Below are positions 35,426 to 47,134 of a DNA stretch of 64,000 nt, one piece after another. Below the pieces are notes generated by a model. The model was not told the DNA's origin, ran no database searches, and saw nothing but the letters and a program-made list of their open reading frames with translations. Source of the DNA: Carya illinoinensis (lineage: Eukaryota; Streptophyta; Magnoliopsida; Fagales; Juglandaceae); the NCBI RefSeq assembly GCF_018687715.1, contig NC_056761.1:16754001-16818000 (forward strand). The letters run 5' to 3'. The stretch's first letter is position 1. Every line of letters starts with the position of its first letter. Position numbers and translations under genes: made by a program.

Positions 35426-35929
35426 TAAAAAGAGAGAAGGCACAAAAAACTCATCATTACCAATCATATTTTTTTTATTTTTTATTTTTACTCTCCCACA
35501 CAAGGAAAATTAAAAAAGCCACCCAATTCACATTGACAAAAGCACGCTGCATAATCTCACTTAACCGAGGTATCATTGGAGGCTTGAAGCAAAGGAGTTT
35601 TGCAAACAAAATTAAATACGCATCATCAGGCCAACTTTAGAATGTCTAAATAAACACTAGAAGCACCATCTTTCCATTTTAACTAGTATAATTCATGTTC
35701 CCGAATTCCAACAGCATCGTTAAACTCCATACGCATTTCACCTCTGAAAGATCTTCAAATACAACGTGTTTCATCTGAAGGAAACCAAGAAAGGTCAGTG
35801 GTGTGCATAAAACCATGCATATAGAATTGCCAAAAAAAAAAAAATCTATTTAAGTTGCTAAATCAGGAGGTTTGAGATTAACATCTTCCAACTATTCTAA
35901 TAATATTTATGTTTATTTTATTGGCACTG
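34274..35929. other. No gene seen; probable LTR remainder, low-complexity DNA and a GA microsatellite
   Basis: 34274-34860 is CCA-rich and may be the end of element H's 3' LTR. 35391-35422 is an (AG)n microsatellite of about 30 bases. A good splice acceptor and short exon candidate on the - strand is at 35774. I see nothing else to support a gene. Confidence 0.5.
35755..35774 (-). CDS. Possible last coding exon of the cystatin-like gene
   Basis: On the - strand a strong acceptor (branch-like CTGAC, then CTTTCTTGGTTTCCTTCAG) precedes 35774. Continuing the phase of the candidate exon at 36665-36715, the reading frame ends in TGA at 35755-35757 after six codons. The exon phases of all five pieces are compatible and total 546 bases including stop. 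This is inference from splice signals only. Confidence 0.3.
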
Positions 35930-36312
35930 GGTATCCAGAAAAAAGTTCGGAGTAATTCCGGGGCCGCACAAGCTTTCGACAAGTGGTATCAAATGAGTCA
36001 TTGTTTCCCCATTCCTCCCACACATAAAGCACCAATTTATCACCCTCATCCATCACCTCCTTAAATTATCGCAAGCAAGAATTTCCCCCAACAGGACTCC
36101 AAGTAATCTTCTATGGGACATGAGAATTATCACGAGAAGTCTAGCTATGATAAATTTATTTCATTTCAAATGTTACTTTCTTGGAGGGGCCTAACACATC
36201 CGATCTAACAGGACTCCAAGTAATCTTCAGAATTATCAAGAGAAGTCAAGCTATGATAAATTTATTTCACTTCAAATGTTACTTTCTTGGAGGGGCCTAA
36301 CACATCCGATCT
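35930..36312 (-). pseudogene. LINE ORF2 fragment (zinc-binding RT C-terminal domain)
   Basis: On the - strand the translation LLGVLLGEILACDNLRR then RVINWCFMCGRNGETMTHLI resembles the zf-RVT domain at the end of plant L1 reverse transcriptases. A tandem duplication follows: 36092-36208 and 36209-36312 are two copies of AACAGGACTCCAAG...CACATCCGATCT, 117 and 104 bases long. No poly-A is visible next to it. Confidence 0.6.
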
Positions 36313-36664
36313 TCTCTCCCCAGTTATAATCTAACTGAGTACAACTAGACAAAAAATGAAATACAGATAGAAAAAGATAGACATGAGGGATACAAAATAA
36401 TGGATACCTATCTCCAGAAGATGGGAAAGAAAGAGTTGAGAATAAAAGAGACAACCAGCACTGGTCTGAGCAACAAGGGATAATAGGACATTAATCTGGC
36501 GTATCTTTAAAATTTAACCAAACATAAATTATCAACATAGGCTTTCAGTATTGCAAATCATTGCACCAACAGCATATGAAGCAATATCAATTGCTGAACA
36601 TCATTACTAGCATTTGAGTAAACAAATCGTGCTTCCGTGATATAATATAAAAATACTAACCAAC

Positions 36665-36715
36665 CATTGCAAAGGTGATTTTCCCAAAACCATTGTCTCC
36701 CATGACTGCCAGAAT
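36665..36715 (-). CDS. Possible fourth exon of the cystatin-like gene
   Basis: A 51-base stretch on the - strand has an acceptor (TTATTTCATGTAG) and a weaker donor (AATG then GTTGGT). Its phase agrees with exon 3 (ends in phase 1), giving a split codon and then SGSHGRQWFWENHLCN. In another frame it reads like a P-loop, which I take as chance. If real, the intron before it is about 5.7 kb and holds the LINE copies. Confidence 0.3.
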
Positions 36716-36960
36716 CTACATGAAATAATACAAAGATAAAGAATAAATATAAATCAACACTAATTTATCGAAAATAAAAGAAATAAAAATCAACACTAAA
36801 TATTACTCATCAAAATCAAACTCAACCGAAAATCTGTATAGCTTCTCTTAAATTACAAAGTCTTGAAGACGACACAACAAAAGAACAATGCTAAACAAAA
36901 AATTAAAAGTTCCGGTAACCAATCTTCTATTTTATACATATCGGACACTTTCTAATATAT

Positions 36961-38590
36961 ATTTTTTTTTATAAGTAAAAATATTTTATATATCAAAAGG
37001 AGTAACCAAGTATATTGAACGTATACAAGAAAACACCTAACCCATAATAAAGCGCCCCTAATGACCCAAAAACAACCCACAATACACTAATCCCAAAACT
37101 ACCCAAAATACCCAAAAATTACACTGAACCTCAACCCCTTGTTTCCCATATAACTAATACCCAAGCCAAACCCCAACCCCTTGTGGTTCCCGTCTTCACA
37201 TTGCCCTCCCTTTAGACTTCCCTCTAACTGAGCTACCTCCCTTAGTGTCGTAGTTAATTTCCCAAGACAGCCGCTGTAACTCCCTGTTTTTCTTGAAACT
37301 TTTGGCTTCAAGCGCGTGGCTTGCCTCGATCGCGGTGATTAGTTCATTGAACTGGTCTTCACATCCTCCATGTGAAATCTCCAAGAAAGGCAAAATCTCG
37401 TTAACTTTAGGCAGAATCCAATCCGCTATCGAAGGAAAAGAGACCAGGGGAGCAACATTATCCTCGGACACATTAACCAATTGCATTCCCAATTCTGGAC
37501 TTTCTTCCCCGCAAGGCACCAACGACAAGTCCCGTACCTCCTCATCAACTCCATTGTTTCTTTCCATCCCCATTAGAGCTTCTAGGGTGAAAGCAAGTCC
37601 CTTCACCTCAGGTGACCCTAAACGAGCAACTTCAGCGGAACCTACATCTCCTTTACCATTTTCGGGCAAGGGTGTAACACCGCCTAACAGTTTAACCTGT
37701 GTTACCTGAAGCGAATGACATTCCATTACTGCATTCTCTACACCAACATCCAACGAAGACCTCACTTCAAATAACCTAGATTTCCTTTTGACTCGCCACG
37801 CTCTCCTGGACCTGGTTATAGGGACAGGACCGAATCCGATCTTCCGTTTTCCTTTATCTGAATTTAAAGGAATCAGGCCTATCTTAGTTTTAACAGCCCT
37901 GTTGCCTCCAGCTGAAAGCGTGTCTATTCTTGTTGACAAGAAAGCTATCGTTGTCTTCAACTCGGCAAGTTGGGTTTCCATATCCTTTAAAGAATTTTGC
38001 ATCGCTTCAAGCTGATTCTAAGCTTGCGCGATTTGCAGACCACTTTCACCGTTCCCCTTACTCTGAGCCACAGAAGCATGACCCATCTTCAGAGCTACTG
38101 CATACAATTGCTTCGCCACCGTGATTGTGCTTGGATCTTAGGTGTTCTCAATCTTCTTTTCCTTTCTTGACCCCTCATCACAAGGCAAGTCCGTGGCTCT
38201 GCGTAATTCCACTACAAACTTCTCCCAACCTTGTCCTTCATGCCCTTCAGGAATTACAACACTGCTCCGCCGCCCTCCTCCACCATATTTGGTGATAGTT
38301 AGATACCAACCATGCTTATTGGAGCATCGTTGGGCCATGAATTCTCTGTTACCTTCACGCAAGTGTTTTGTATAATCTGTATTTCTCTCCGCCATTAATG
38401 CTTCTCCCACTGTAGCAATCAACCAATCTATACCATTCCGACCCATTACTACCGATCTCCAAACCCTTCTGCCCCGCTCCACTATTTTTAAAGACCTCCA
38501 AGTTTCTGGCAAAAACTCAAAAGCCTTCGATTCCACCCAAAAACACACCATTTGACAATACTAATACACACCACTTGATGCACTTCAAGT
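36961..38590 (-). pseudogene. LINE copy 2: ORF1 joined directly to a 3' UTR
   Basis: Reading leftward from 38551, ORF1 has FEFLPETWRSLKIVERGRRV, then AERNTDYTKHLREGNREFMA and HGWYLTITKYGGGGRRSSVV, as in plant L1 ORF1 proteins. After a frameshift a 268-residue frame (38002-37199) ends in NYDTKGGSSVRGKSKGRAM. A short 3' UTR follows (TTGATATATAAAATATTTTTACTTAT then A9 at 36970-36962), a typical plant L1 tail. ORF2, which should lie between, is absent, so this is a deletion derivative. A further stop-rich gap lies at 38140-38002. The 5' boundary near 38590 abuts LINE copy 1. Confidence 0.7.
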
Positions 38591-40417
38591 TCCTCAAATG
38601 GTCTCTCCAGCCAACTTGCAATCCAGCTGGTCAAAAGATAAACCATCCAGTTTAGGACGCCATCCCGCCGTCTCTTTGAGAAGCTCTTCATAATAGCTCA
38701 CTATATGGTCTTGAACATCCTCTGGGGCTTGATACACTATATTACCCGATTGAATAACCTCAATTACATTATTCCGCCTATGTGAGTTTGCCATTATGTG
38801 GAAGAACTTAGTACATTTATCTCCCTCCAGCCATGTCATCCTAGATTTTTGTCTCCAAGAGATTTCTTCCAACAACAAAGCCTTCTCTATCTCCTTCACC
38901 ACCTCAAACTTTCTCAATGAGGTCTCTTCATTGAGCCCTCCCTTCTAGATAATGCAACTCCTCCCATAGAAGACTCTTTTGCTCATCCGTGTCTAAAAAC
39001 CTCAATATTCCACTTCTTTAAGTCAAGCTTAAGAACTTTAAATTTACTAGCCACAATGAAACTAGGTGTGCCATGGAAGGAATAGGAAGCCCACCAATTC
39101 CTCACCCTCTCCTCAAAATCAATCGATTGTAGCCACGTATTCTCAAATTTGAAATAACATTTACCCCCATGAATGCCCCCACAATCTAACAAAATGGGGA
39201 AGTGGTTTGAGCAAACCCGAGGCAATCTCTTCTAACATAAATCCGGATACTGAGTCTCCCAAAAAGTATCCAACCTTGACCCCCCCCTCTACTGTTGGAC
39301 CACGAAAAAAACCCCCCCAACCAAAGGAAGATCAATCAAGTTAAGATTAAAAATCAGCTCCGAGAAGTCTTCCATCACCCTTGTCAAAGAAGAAGCTCCC
39401 TCCCTCTCACGAGGGAAACGTACAACATTAAAATTCCCACACACGACCCAAGGCAGTTCCCATAAAGAATACAAGCCCGCCAGTTCCTCCCACATGTAAC
39501 TTCTTTCTGTACCAACATTAGGCCCATACACTCCCGCAAGAGCTCACTCCCACCCATCCTCAATGTTCTTGAAAGACCCAGCAATAGAATAGTTCCCAAT
39601 GCAAACCTCTACTAGTTCCACCACTCTCCTATCCCACATCAACAACACCCTACCTAAGGCCCCCAAAGAAGCTAAATTGCTCCACCCCACAAACAACCCC
39701 ATAAACTACATATGATATTTCTATCAACAAGATGCAGTTTTGGTCTCTTGAAGACAAACGATATCAACTTTCCAACTACGAAGAAGGGATCGGATGCAAA
39801 GTCGCTTATTAACATCGTTGATCCCCCTAACATTCCACGATAAGATTCTAGGCTTCATAAGATAAGCAACTCCCCCGCCGCTTCACCCTTTCCGGCCCAA
39901 CAATACCCTCCTTATTATCATAATTGATAGTGCACAACAATCTTGTCAACTCTCTATCTTTTTTAACCGCTGACTTAGAGGCCGTTGATTTGTCTGCTTT
40001 GATAGCCACCAAAAGGGCCTTAAATTGCTCTTCATAGCTTTCACAAGAAATCCATACACACTGCTGTAATTCCACCACCTTTTTCAGCACCCAATCCGAT
40101 GACTTACGAACTAGAATAGGTGGGATAGCACAAAGTGGGGTGGGGCTACCCAACTCATTCAATTCATCTCCCCTTCACTTACCAATCACTATCTGAAATT
40201 CCTTCTGACCCCACCTCCCCTGTAGCTCCACCACCCTTCTCAGCCCCCTTGTGTGAATCATCTAACAACCCTACATCTGTTGAGAGAGCCAACTAAAACT
40301 CACCATACAGTGCCTTCGTTGATTTCCCGATGCCACCCTCGCCCCTTCCACCATCGACCATTCCACCCATCCATGAGACAAGCTCCCTCAAAGGAGCCTC
40401 CTCCACTCGAAGACTTA

Positions 40418-40617
40418 GGGTGGGTTTGGGTGTTGAGAAGAGTTGTGAATAGTAGTAAAAAGTAAGAAAAATAATAATAAAGTAATAAATAGTAATAAAA
40501 AGTAGATGAAAAGTGATAAATAGGAATAAAAGTATATGAAAAGTAATAATAAAGTAATGAATAGTAGTGAAAAGTGTTGAGAGTACCCTCAGGTACTCTT
40601 AGTACCCAAACGTAGCC
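40418..40617. mobile_element. MITE (200 bp) with TTA duplication inside LINE copy 1
   Basis: The ends GGGTGGGTTTGGGTGTTGAG and CCCAAACGTAGCC are imperfect inverted repeats, flanked by TTA at 40415-40417 and 40618-40620. The inside is a run of AGTAATAAATAGTAATAAAA repeats. The TTA duplication points to PIF/Harbinger. Confidence 0.8.
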
Positions 40618-40967
40618 TTAACTGCACTCAAGGCAGCCTAAGCTTTTCATCCAAAGCATCCCCATTCTCTACCAACTCTCCATCCTTAGTTTCCTCCAGA
40701 CGAAGTGACTATGCCGACCCACCATGATGGTCGACGTCGACTAACGAATCTTTCTGTGCCGGTGTGGGGTCCGGCAAGACACAGGTCAGCGCTGCAGGAG
40801 GATGGCTCAAGCCGTGGACCAAAATATCGGCAAGCACCCGATACATTTCCCTCCATACTTTCTTTGGGCTTGAACCCTAGCCCAACCCAAGACCCTTAGA
40901 CGGCCTAGCCTAAACTGCATTACCCCTCCAAACATTACCATCCAAGCTCAATGGTCCGAGACTCTAA

Positions 40968-41176
40968 GGTATGGTTTGGTAGTAAGATGAGAATTTTGAG
41001 TTTTAAGATGAAATATTAAAATATTATATTTTAATATTATTATTGTTTTGGAATTTGAAAAAGTTTAGAAAAAGTTGAATTATTTATTATATTTTATATG
41101 GGGATTTGGAAAAGTTATAATGATGAGATGAGAATTTTGAGTTTGGGATGAGAATTTTGAAGGGCCAAACCATACC
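40968..41176. mobile_element. MITE (209 bp) with TAA duplication inside LINE copy 1
   Basis: Perfect 12-bp ends GGTATGGTTTGG / CCAAACCATACC, flanked by TAA at 40965-40967 and 41177-41179. The interior (GATGAGAATTTTGAGTTT) resembles the larger MITE family. PIF/Harbinger-like. Confidence 0.85.
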
Positions 41177-42393
41177 TAAGTCTTCCCCTCCCTACATTAG
41201 AGCCCGAATCTCGGCCCAGTCCCGCCTGCATAACCCCTTTCCCCTTAACATAGTGTTTAAGGCAAAAGATTTCTTCCAACAATACCCCCACTCTTTCCTC
41301 CATATCAACCAACACCTACAACATTCTTTCCTCATTTGAACCCAACATCTCACTGCCATCTCCCTCGCACCTCTATGCAACCTCCGAAATGGACACACCG
41401 GGATACACTGCATGTTTCACGGCTCGAGGCAATACCCATTGAGCTTGGAGCACCCCGTTGTACGACCATGAGCCGCCTGCCGTCGACAATGGAGAAAACA
41501 CCCGTGATGTACCTCCATCTCCTCCACCCACCTTCGACTTGCCTGCCTGCTGTAGCCCAAGCCACAAATCACTCTATTTCTCTCACTTGAAATAGGGGAA
41601 GGACAAATGAGCTCCTTCAAGGTGTCCCCGAAATTCCTCCACCCCTCCCCCTTCCTCCCTTCCGACACCACTATCAGGCCTCTCCTCTTCTCGTGGCCAA
41701 ACTCCGAAAGAGAGAAGAACCTGCCATTGTGATTGCAGCCCCTCTGCACCACTAGCACCTGGTTTTCCTTTCTTCAAGTTCTAAGCAACTTAGATGAACC
41801 CAATAAAGCTACACATTCCCTCACCATAGAACCCCCCCACCCCAAAGTTTCATGGTCCATAGAGATGAATTTCACCACACGGCGACTAATCTTTGTGATT
41901 CTCCACCACCTCTCCTTTTCCTTCTTAAACACGAATAACTTCTGATCAATAAGAACCTCTTTGTGGAGCCCCAACTGGACCAACACACACCGCAACCCAA
42001 TAGAAACAACATGCTAATCTCCACAAGGAGTTATTGCTATTAACAAACCACCACCAATGACAAAACACCAACGGAGAAAAACTGCACGGAGAGAGAAAAG
42101 TGTATGGAGAGAAAAGGAGAGAATTTCTGGTTTTTTTTATTTTTTATTTTTGGAAAACATGAAAAAATGAGTAGCTCCCGCCCTAAAATTTATGACTGGC
42201 ATAAGAGGATCCAGTAGCCTAGTCCAATTAGATGGCATATTTGTTATAGTCTCATGGAAGGTCAGCTAAATATATGCATAAGATAATTAACAGATTCATC
42301 TATCTACCAATGAATTAATTAGAAATACGAAAACGACAACGCCATAACAGTGGCTCAAAGCTATCAAGAATCAATGGAATCAATTTGATTTAC

Positions 42394-43180
42394 CTCGATC
42401 ATCCTCGGGGGGCTTTAGCCTAAAGGAATTCGCTGTCTTGGAGTCTAGCCCATCTAATACCACAGCTTGATACGTCTTAATCTCACCTCCATCGCCAAGA
42501 TCCTTGGCCATGAAGGTTAAATAATACCTGATTCCCCTGGAAGCCTGACCCATTACCTTCAAGACCTTAACAAACTCCAACTCTGCATTGGCATCCTACA
42601 CACCAACCAAAGCCATCACGAATTTTCACAACTTTCTGTTTAAAAAGATGATGCTGATGATAATTTTTATAATGATGATGATCATCATAATAAAAATAAA
42701 AATAAAAAATAAAAAAATAAAAAATAAAAACCTTGAACCGACGATTGTATTCGTCTATTGCGAGCTGCGAATACCGTTTATACATATCATAATTGTAGTC
42801 TATGTTGCACGGTTGAATTTGGTGGCAACAACTGACGCCAGGGATGCCAGAAACATCAAAGCCCTAAAACAACAAATGACACGAAAAGATGGAGGAATTA
42901 AGCAAAAAATTAAAGCTGGAGTAGGCGTAGACAATAATAATAGAAGATCGGAGATCGGATCAAATATAGTCAGACTCACGTCACTCTTCAAAACTTGTTC
43001 GCTGTAGGAGTAGGCTTCCTCTGGTGTCATCTCATCACGGAAATCATTTAGCGCGCTATATTGCGGCGGAATTAAAGAAAAATTATTTTGGCGGAGGATT
43101 AATTCTCTTTCCAGCTTGTCGTAACCAAACAATTCCACAAGACCCATCTCGTCGTCCGTCAATGGGTCGTCCGTCTCCAT
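42394..43180 (-). CDS. Cystatin/monellin-fold protein gene, exons 1-3
   Basis: The best host gene in the window. Exon 1 (43180 to about 42976) starts METDDPLTDDEMGLVELFGY and ends near SYSEQVLKSD. Two donors are possible: GAC/GTGAGT at 42980/42979, a better match, or GTGA/GTCTGA at 42976/42975, the only one that keeps frame with exon 2. Exon 2 (42799-42732) reads YDMYKRYSQLAIDEYNRRFK, matching the helix of plant cystatins (LARFAVDEHN type). Exon 3 (42595-42394) has DANAELEFVKVLKVMGQASR then GIRYYLTFMAKDLGDGGEIK, matching LEFV-V-KAKEQVVAGTMYYLT in phytocystatins. The QxVxG loop is degenerate (QASRG), so protease inhibition is doubtful. Exon 3 ends at CGAG/GTAAAT; further exons must lie to the left. 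All splice sites are GT-AG. Transcription is not shown. Confidence 0.7.
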
Positions 43181-43394
43181 TGCTCTTCAAGCGATAACCC
43201 TACAATTGGAGAATGTCACGGTTCTGTGTTTGGGGGCAGTGTCGAAGAGATGAAAATGTTTGTAGGTCAAGACTTTAGTTCAGAACAAGGAATGCAGTGG
43301 ACGGCCAAGATGGTTCCAGCACAGTAAAGAGGTGGACGTTCGAGATGATGCCAGCGCACGGAGAAGAACTCTTCTAGAATTTCTTTTTCACTTT

Positions 43395-43590
43395 TAAAAA
43401 ACTCTTATCTCATCTCATCTCAAAATAATTATTACAATTTTTTCAAATTTTCATACAATATAAAATAAACAATTCAACTTTTTTAAATCTCAATAAAAAA
43501 ATAATATTAAAATAATATTTTATAATAATATTTTATTCAACTTTCAACTTTAATATAATCTTATCTCATATCTGAAAATAAACAAAAATA
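43395..43590. mobile_element. MITE remnant 5' of the cystatin-like gene
   Basis: ATCTCATCTCATCTCAAAATAATTATT and the right end CATATCTGAAAATAAACAAAA are the same blocks as the MITE at 2621-2886 in reverse. It lies about 210 bases upstream of the gene's start codon, in the likely promoter region. No clear duplication. Confidence 0.6.
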
Positions 43591-43735
43591 TTTTGTTTAA
43601 CTTTGATCTGTATTCCATTTTTTATAGATCACTTGTTTAATGTTTAGCTGCAGTGATTTTTAATAGTGAAAGCCAGGTTACATTAATGTAATCTCTCAAA
43701 TACAGCACTAGGTGCATTGACCTCTTCCATAAAAT

Positions 43736-44915
43736 ACCATTCAACCTCCGAAGTACACCCCATAATATTCTTCAATGCAATCCACCAAACTAATATCTCA
43801 AATACAGCACTAGGTGAATCGACCTCTTCCATAAATTATCGTTCAACCTCCGAAGTACACCCCATAATATTCTTCAATGGAACGAACTGATGATACTCAT
43901 TCATAATGTCGTAATTCCGACGGCGTCGACGTAATGCTCCATCTGGACTAAGATTATCTAAGGGAGGTGTCGGAGTCGAGTGTGAGGTACCTACTGCAGA
44001 TGAAAGTTGTCTACTATTTTTGTAGTGGTTGTATAAGTCATCAAGATCATTTTTAAGTGTTGTAATAAACGGTACAGCCTTCATTGCCCCGAGGATGGAA
44101 TTTGCCCAATATTCTATCACGGCCAACTTGTATCGGGGGTCAAAGATTACAGTCACAAAGAGTAATCTATTTATCTTCTCAACTTGTCCCCAATATTTAC
44201 TATATTTGGTAAGCATTCTCTGAGACATAACAGATAACAATCTGTTAGGGTCATCATAACCATCTTCCAAGTGGTGGTGTAGCGCTGAGATATGACTAAA
44301 TCACAAGTTTGCAGTTGTATATGCGGATCTAGATATCTGCATAATAATGTCATAAAAAAACTGCAAAAATGTGATAAAAAACCCTACACTCGTCTAATCA
44401 TGTGTGTCCGGCGGACTGAGCCCTTTTCCTACAGTTCCAGCAAAGCATACTTAAGACCCCCATCCTCCATCTCCATCCGCTCAAATACTTTTTGGTATTT
44501 CTGTGCTACATCCAACATCATATATGTAGAGTTCCATCGAGTCGGAACTTTCAAGCACAGCGTCCGTGAATGTTTTATCCCAAGTTATTCTTCTATTGCC
44601 CTAAACTTTTTAAGCCTTTGGAGGGAAGCCCTCACATACCGCATAATGTTGTGGATTTTTGTAATGAAATCATTAACCTTTTGTAGCCTCTCAGTAACAA
44701 TCAGGTTGATTATATGAGCACAATATCAAATATGGATAAACTCATGGCCCCAAATGGCATCATCTCTTACCCTCGTCTTCCGCTTGAACCATTCAATTAT
44801 AATATCATTGGCATTGGTATTGTCAACTGTAATGTATAAAACTTTCTGAATTCCTCGATCTTTCAAGCAATCATCCATCTCCGCTCCAATGGATGCACCT
44901 GACATGTACTATGCA
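43736..44915 (-). pseudogene. hAT transposase remnant
   Basis: On the - strand, from right to left: KDRGIQKVLYITVDNTNAND (about 44880-44810), then a CAHIINLIVTERLQKVNDFI piece, CLKVPTRWNSTYMMLDVAQK (about 44560-44505), and NRLLFVTVIFDPRYKLAVIE (about 44175-44100), ending RNYDIMNEYHQF (43920-43885). These are the RNase-H-fold and following regions of plant BED-finger hAT transposases. Stops and frameshifts occur throughout, and no C-terminal dimerisation domain or terminal repeats were found. The end is duplicated in tandem (43695-43789 and 43800-43884). Confidence 0.78.
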
Positions 44916-45792
44916 TATAAAAAATATCCAAAAAGTATAAAAAAATTAATAAAAAAAACAAAAATAATTAAGAAGATATTGGTCAATTCTTCCCCCTCTG
45001 ATTCCCCAATGTTCTAAGTTTGTCAAGATGTCCGGATCATATATCATCAGAAAGTGAAGAAGTCATGATCTTCTACAACACAGTGCTACTCCACAAGCCA
45101 ACTCAAGAGCTATTACTTTGTTTCTAAGTAATATTGTTTAGAAGCGAGTTTCAGAGAGAAATGATGACATTGCCAAAGTAGTAGTACTTTGGTTGCTTCC
45201 ACAAATTTTATATCTGAAATAAAGTAACCAAATGCTTCACATGTTTGAAAACTGTACATGAAATTAAGCAACATTACAGTTTTGGCAATCTGTCTCTCAT
45301 TTAATCAAATTCTCATTCATAGTTAGCCATTTCAAATTTCTTTCGAGTGATCAACCAGATGATGATGAAAATCCATTTCTTCTTTGTGCCTTTTTTTGTC
45401 TTTACCTTTTCATTAATTCAGATCTGAGTTCTCAACTCAATATCTCCGATTCACTAAGGTTCATCTCTTTTGCAGGTTGGCTTCTTATAGCACAAGAAAT
45501 CGTCTAAGCCCCCCCCGGTTTTTTTTTCTTTTTTTTTTTTTGAAATAGACTTCAATTCAATTCCTGAATGAAGAAAGTTACAGCTGTGACCAATAAGTTC
45601 GGGTACCAACCCTGATTACAAGCCGGCTACTCATCTGTTTTAAGCTCCCCCGCACATAATAAGTGACGGACACTGTCTAAAAAACTTTAAAAACTCTCTG
45701 ATGACACAGCCCTTTTGAGATGCGAGATTCTGTATAAACAGAGATGTCCATCTCGACTTGTCTATGAGACACCAATCCACACCACTCCCACC
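44916..45792. other. No gene; possible LINE or SINE tail
   Basis: 45519-45541 is a T-rich run followed by GAAATAGACTTCAATTCAATTCC, which looks like the A-tailed 3' end of a LINE on the - strand, but I found no matching reading frame. The rest is AT-rich with nothing recognisable. Confidence 0.35.
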
Positions 45793-45912
45793 CTCCAAAA
45801 GAGGGAAATGACTCACTACCCTACTCCTCCAAAAGAGGAAAGGGACTCACTACCCTACTCCTCTAAAAGAGGAAAGGGACTCACTACCCTATTCCTCCAA
45901 AAGAGAAAAGGG
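45793..45912 (+). repeat. Minisatellite, about four units of 33-36 bases
   Basis: The unit CCTCCAAAAGAGGAAAGGGA followed by CTCACTACCCTACT is repeated about four times with few changes. The open frame through it is a by-product of the repeat. Confidence 0.8.
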
Positions 45913-47134
45913 AATAATCTATTTCAATTTATTTTCATTACCCTAATAAAACCCATTAACAACCATAACTGAAAAAGTAAAACAAAGTAGCATAGTACAT
46001 CACTACCCAACCCCACTAACTGCACCGTATACTCTGTGCTACTCTGTTCTCTCCACTAACAGAACAGTCATCTGTTGCATATGCTTGTTTCCGTGCCCAT
46101 GCCCGTTGCTGCCCATGCCCAGGAAAAACCAGCCCCGTCGCCGTCTCCTCTCACATGCACATGCACATCTTCAACTTCGTTTATGCACCGAAGCCCAGAG
46201 GCCAAACAACCTCCTCCTCTTCGTTCAGACCCCATGCGCAGAGCCACCGAGAGCTTTATTCCATACACACACAAAAACCAACTAGACAAACCAGATTTTA
46301 ATGCAAGAAATAAGAGAAGAAAAACAAACAAAACCGCCTGACTTTGATTCAAGAAGCTCCGACCATCATCCCCAAAAACATCCACCATGAACTCCGGCCA
46401 GATTCCACCCCAAAGATGCTTTATCCCCTCCATACCGCTCGGCGTGCATCCCCCAAAAAACCTCTGTTTTCCATGGTTAAAACAGAGTATAAATACCCCA
46501 TGGAGAAGCACCCCAAAACAGTAAGCAAACATCCATCTCCCGAACAGCAACTGACTGAGCCACACCGTGAACCCTCTGCCATCCCATCAGAAGACCAACA
46601 CCACATGGTCAGGGACGCCGGCCATACATATCTGAAAACTCCATTTCCCACCGAGAATGACTCTCCGCCCAAACTGGGTGAAATGATTTGGGTAAGGACA
46701 CGGACCCAGGCCTTGCGATGGTCTTTCAAACAGAGCAAAAACTCAGCAAAAACAAGACAGAGCAGCTCTTATTAAAAACATCCCCGAAAAGGTTAGCTTT
46801 GCCCATACCATGACCACGGCCAAGAACGACGTCGAGGCCCTCCTTCACCACCGTGCAAGCATCACTCTGCCCACTGCGAGATATAAAAGGAAGGATGGCT
46901 TCGGGCTCCTTGACGGGGAGGATGGCTTCCACCTACAAACTAACACTTTCTTGTAAACGTAAAAACACACAAACAGAAAAAAGGAACGGGAAAAAGACCT
47001 TAAACTAAGAGGGAAAACAGAGAGATGGAGGGAGGCCACCTCCCTCAGACGAAACTCGGCCTTAGTTGTTCTAGAGAGATGGAGGAGCTTCTCTCTCTCT
47101 CTAGAACGCTGTGCTTGAAAGTGCAGGCTTGTGG
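45913..47134. other. GC-richer DNA, no gene supported; possibly left part of an old LTR
   Basis: Both strands have frames of 65-165 codons but no recognisable domain. A similar GC-rich character is found right of the solo LTR at 49800-50300, so this may be the continuation of the old - strand LTR. A CT-rich run is at 47080-47101. Confidence 0.35.

Larger units (their letters stand above)
38591..42130 (-). pseudogene. LINE copy 1: ORF1 and ORF2 (endonuclease to RT start), decayed
   Basis: On the - strand ORF1 begins near 41995 (KEVLIDQKLFVFKKEKERWW, SMDHETLGW) and, after frameshifts and two MITE insertions, ends at 40162-39848 (YEEQFKALLVAIKADKSTAS, ELTRLLCTINYDNKEG). ORF2 follows at once with an AP-type endonuclease: VYGPNVGTERSYMWEELAGL, WVVCGNFNVVRFPREREG, LIDLPLVGG, and the [13 protein letters not shown] motif (39531-39170). 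It continues to FKFENTWLQ and the linker SRMTWLEGDKCTKFFHIMAN (to about 38780). The copy stops at about 38590, before the catalytic RT core. Many stops. Confidence 0.78.

Noticed and set aside
36665..36715. P-loop-like reading MGDNGFGKITFAM
   Set aside because: A single short match in one frame with no ATPase context; the same bases fit the phase of the cystatin-like gene in another frame.
37293..37709. 138-codon + strand ORF
   Set aside because: It is the antisense shadow of LINE ORF1 on the - strand.
46068..46775. Frames of 143-165 codons on both strands
   Set aside because: No recognisable domain or codon bias; they overlap each other and lie in GC-rich DNA that may be old LTR.
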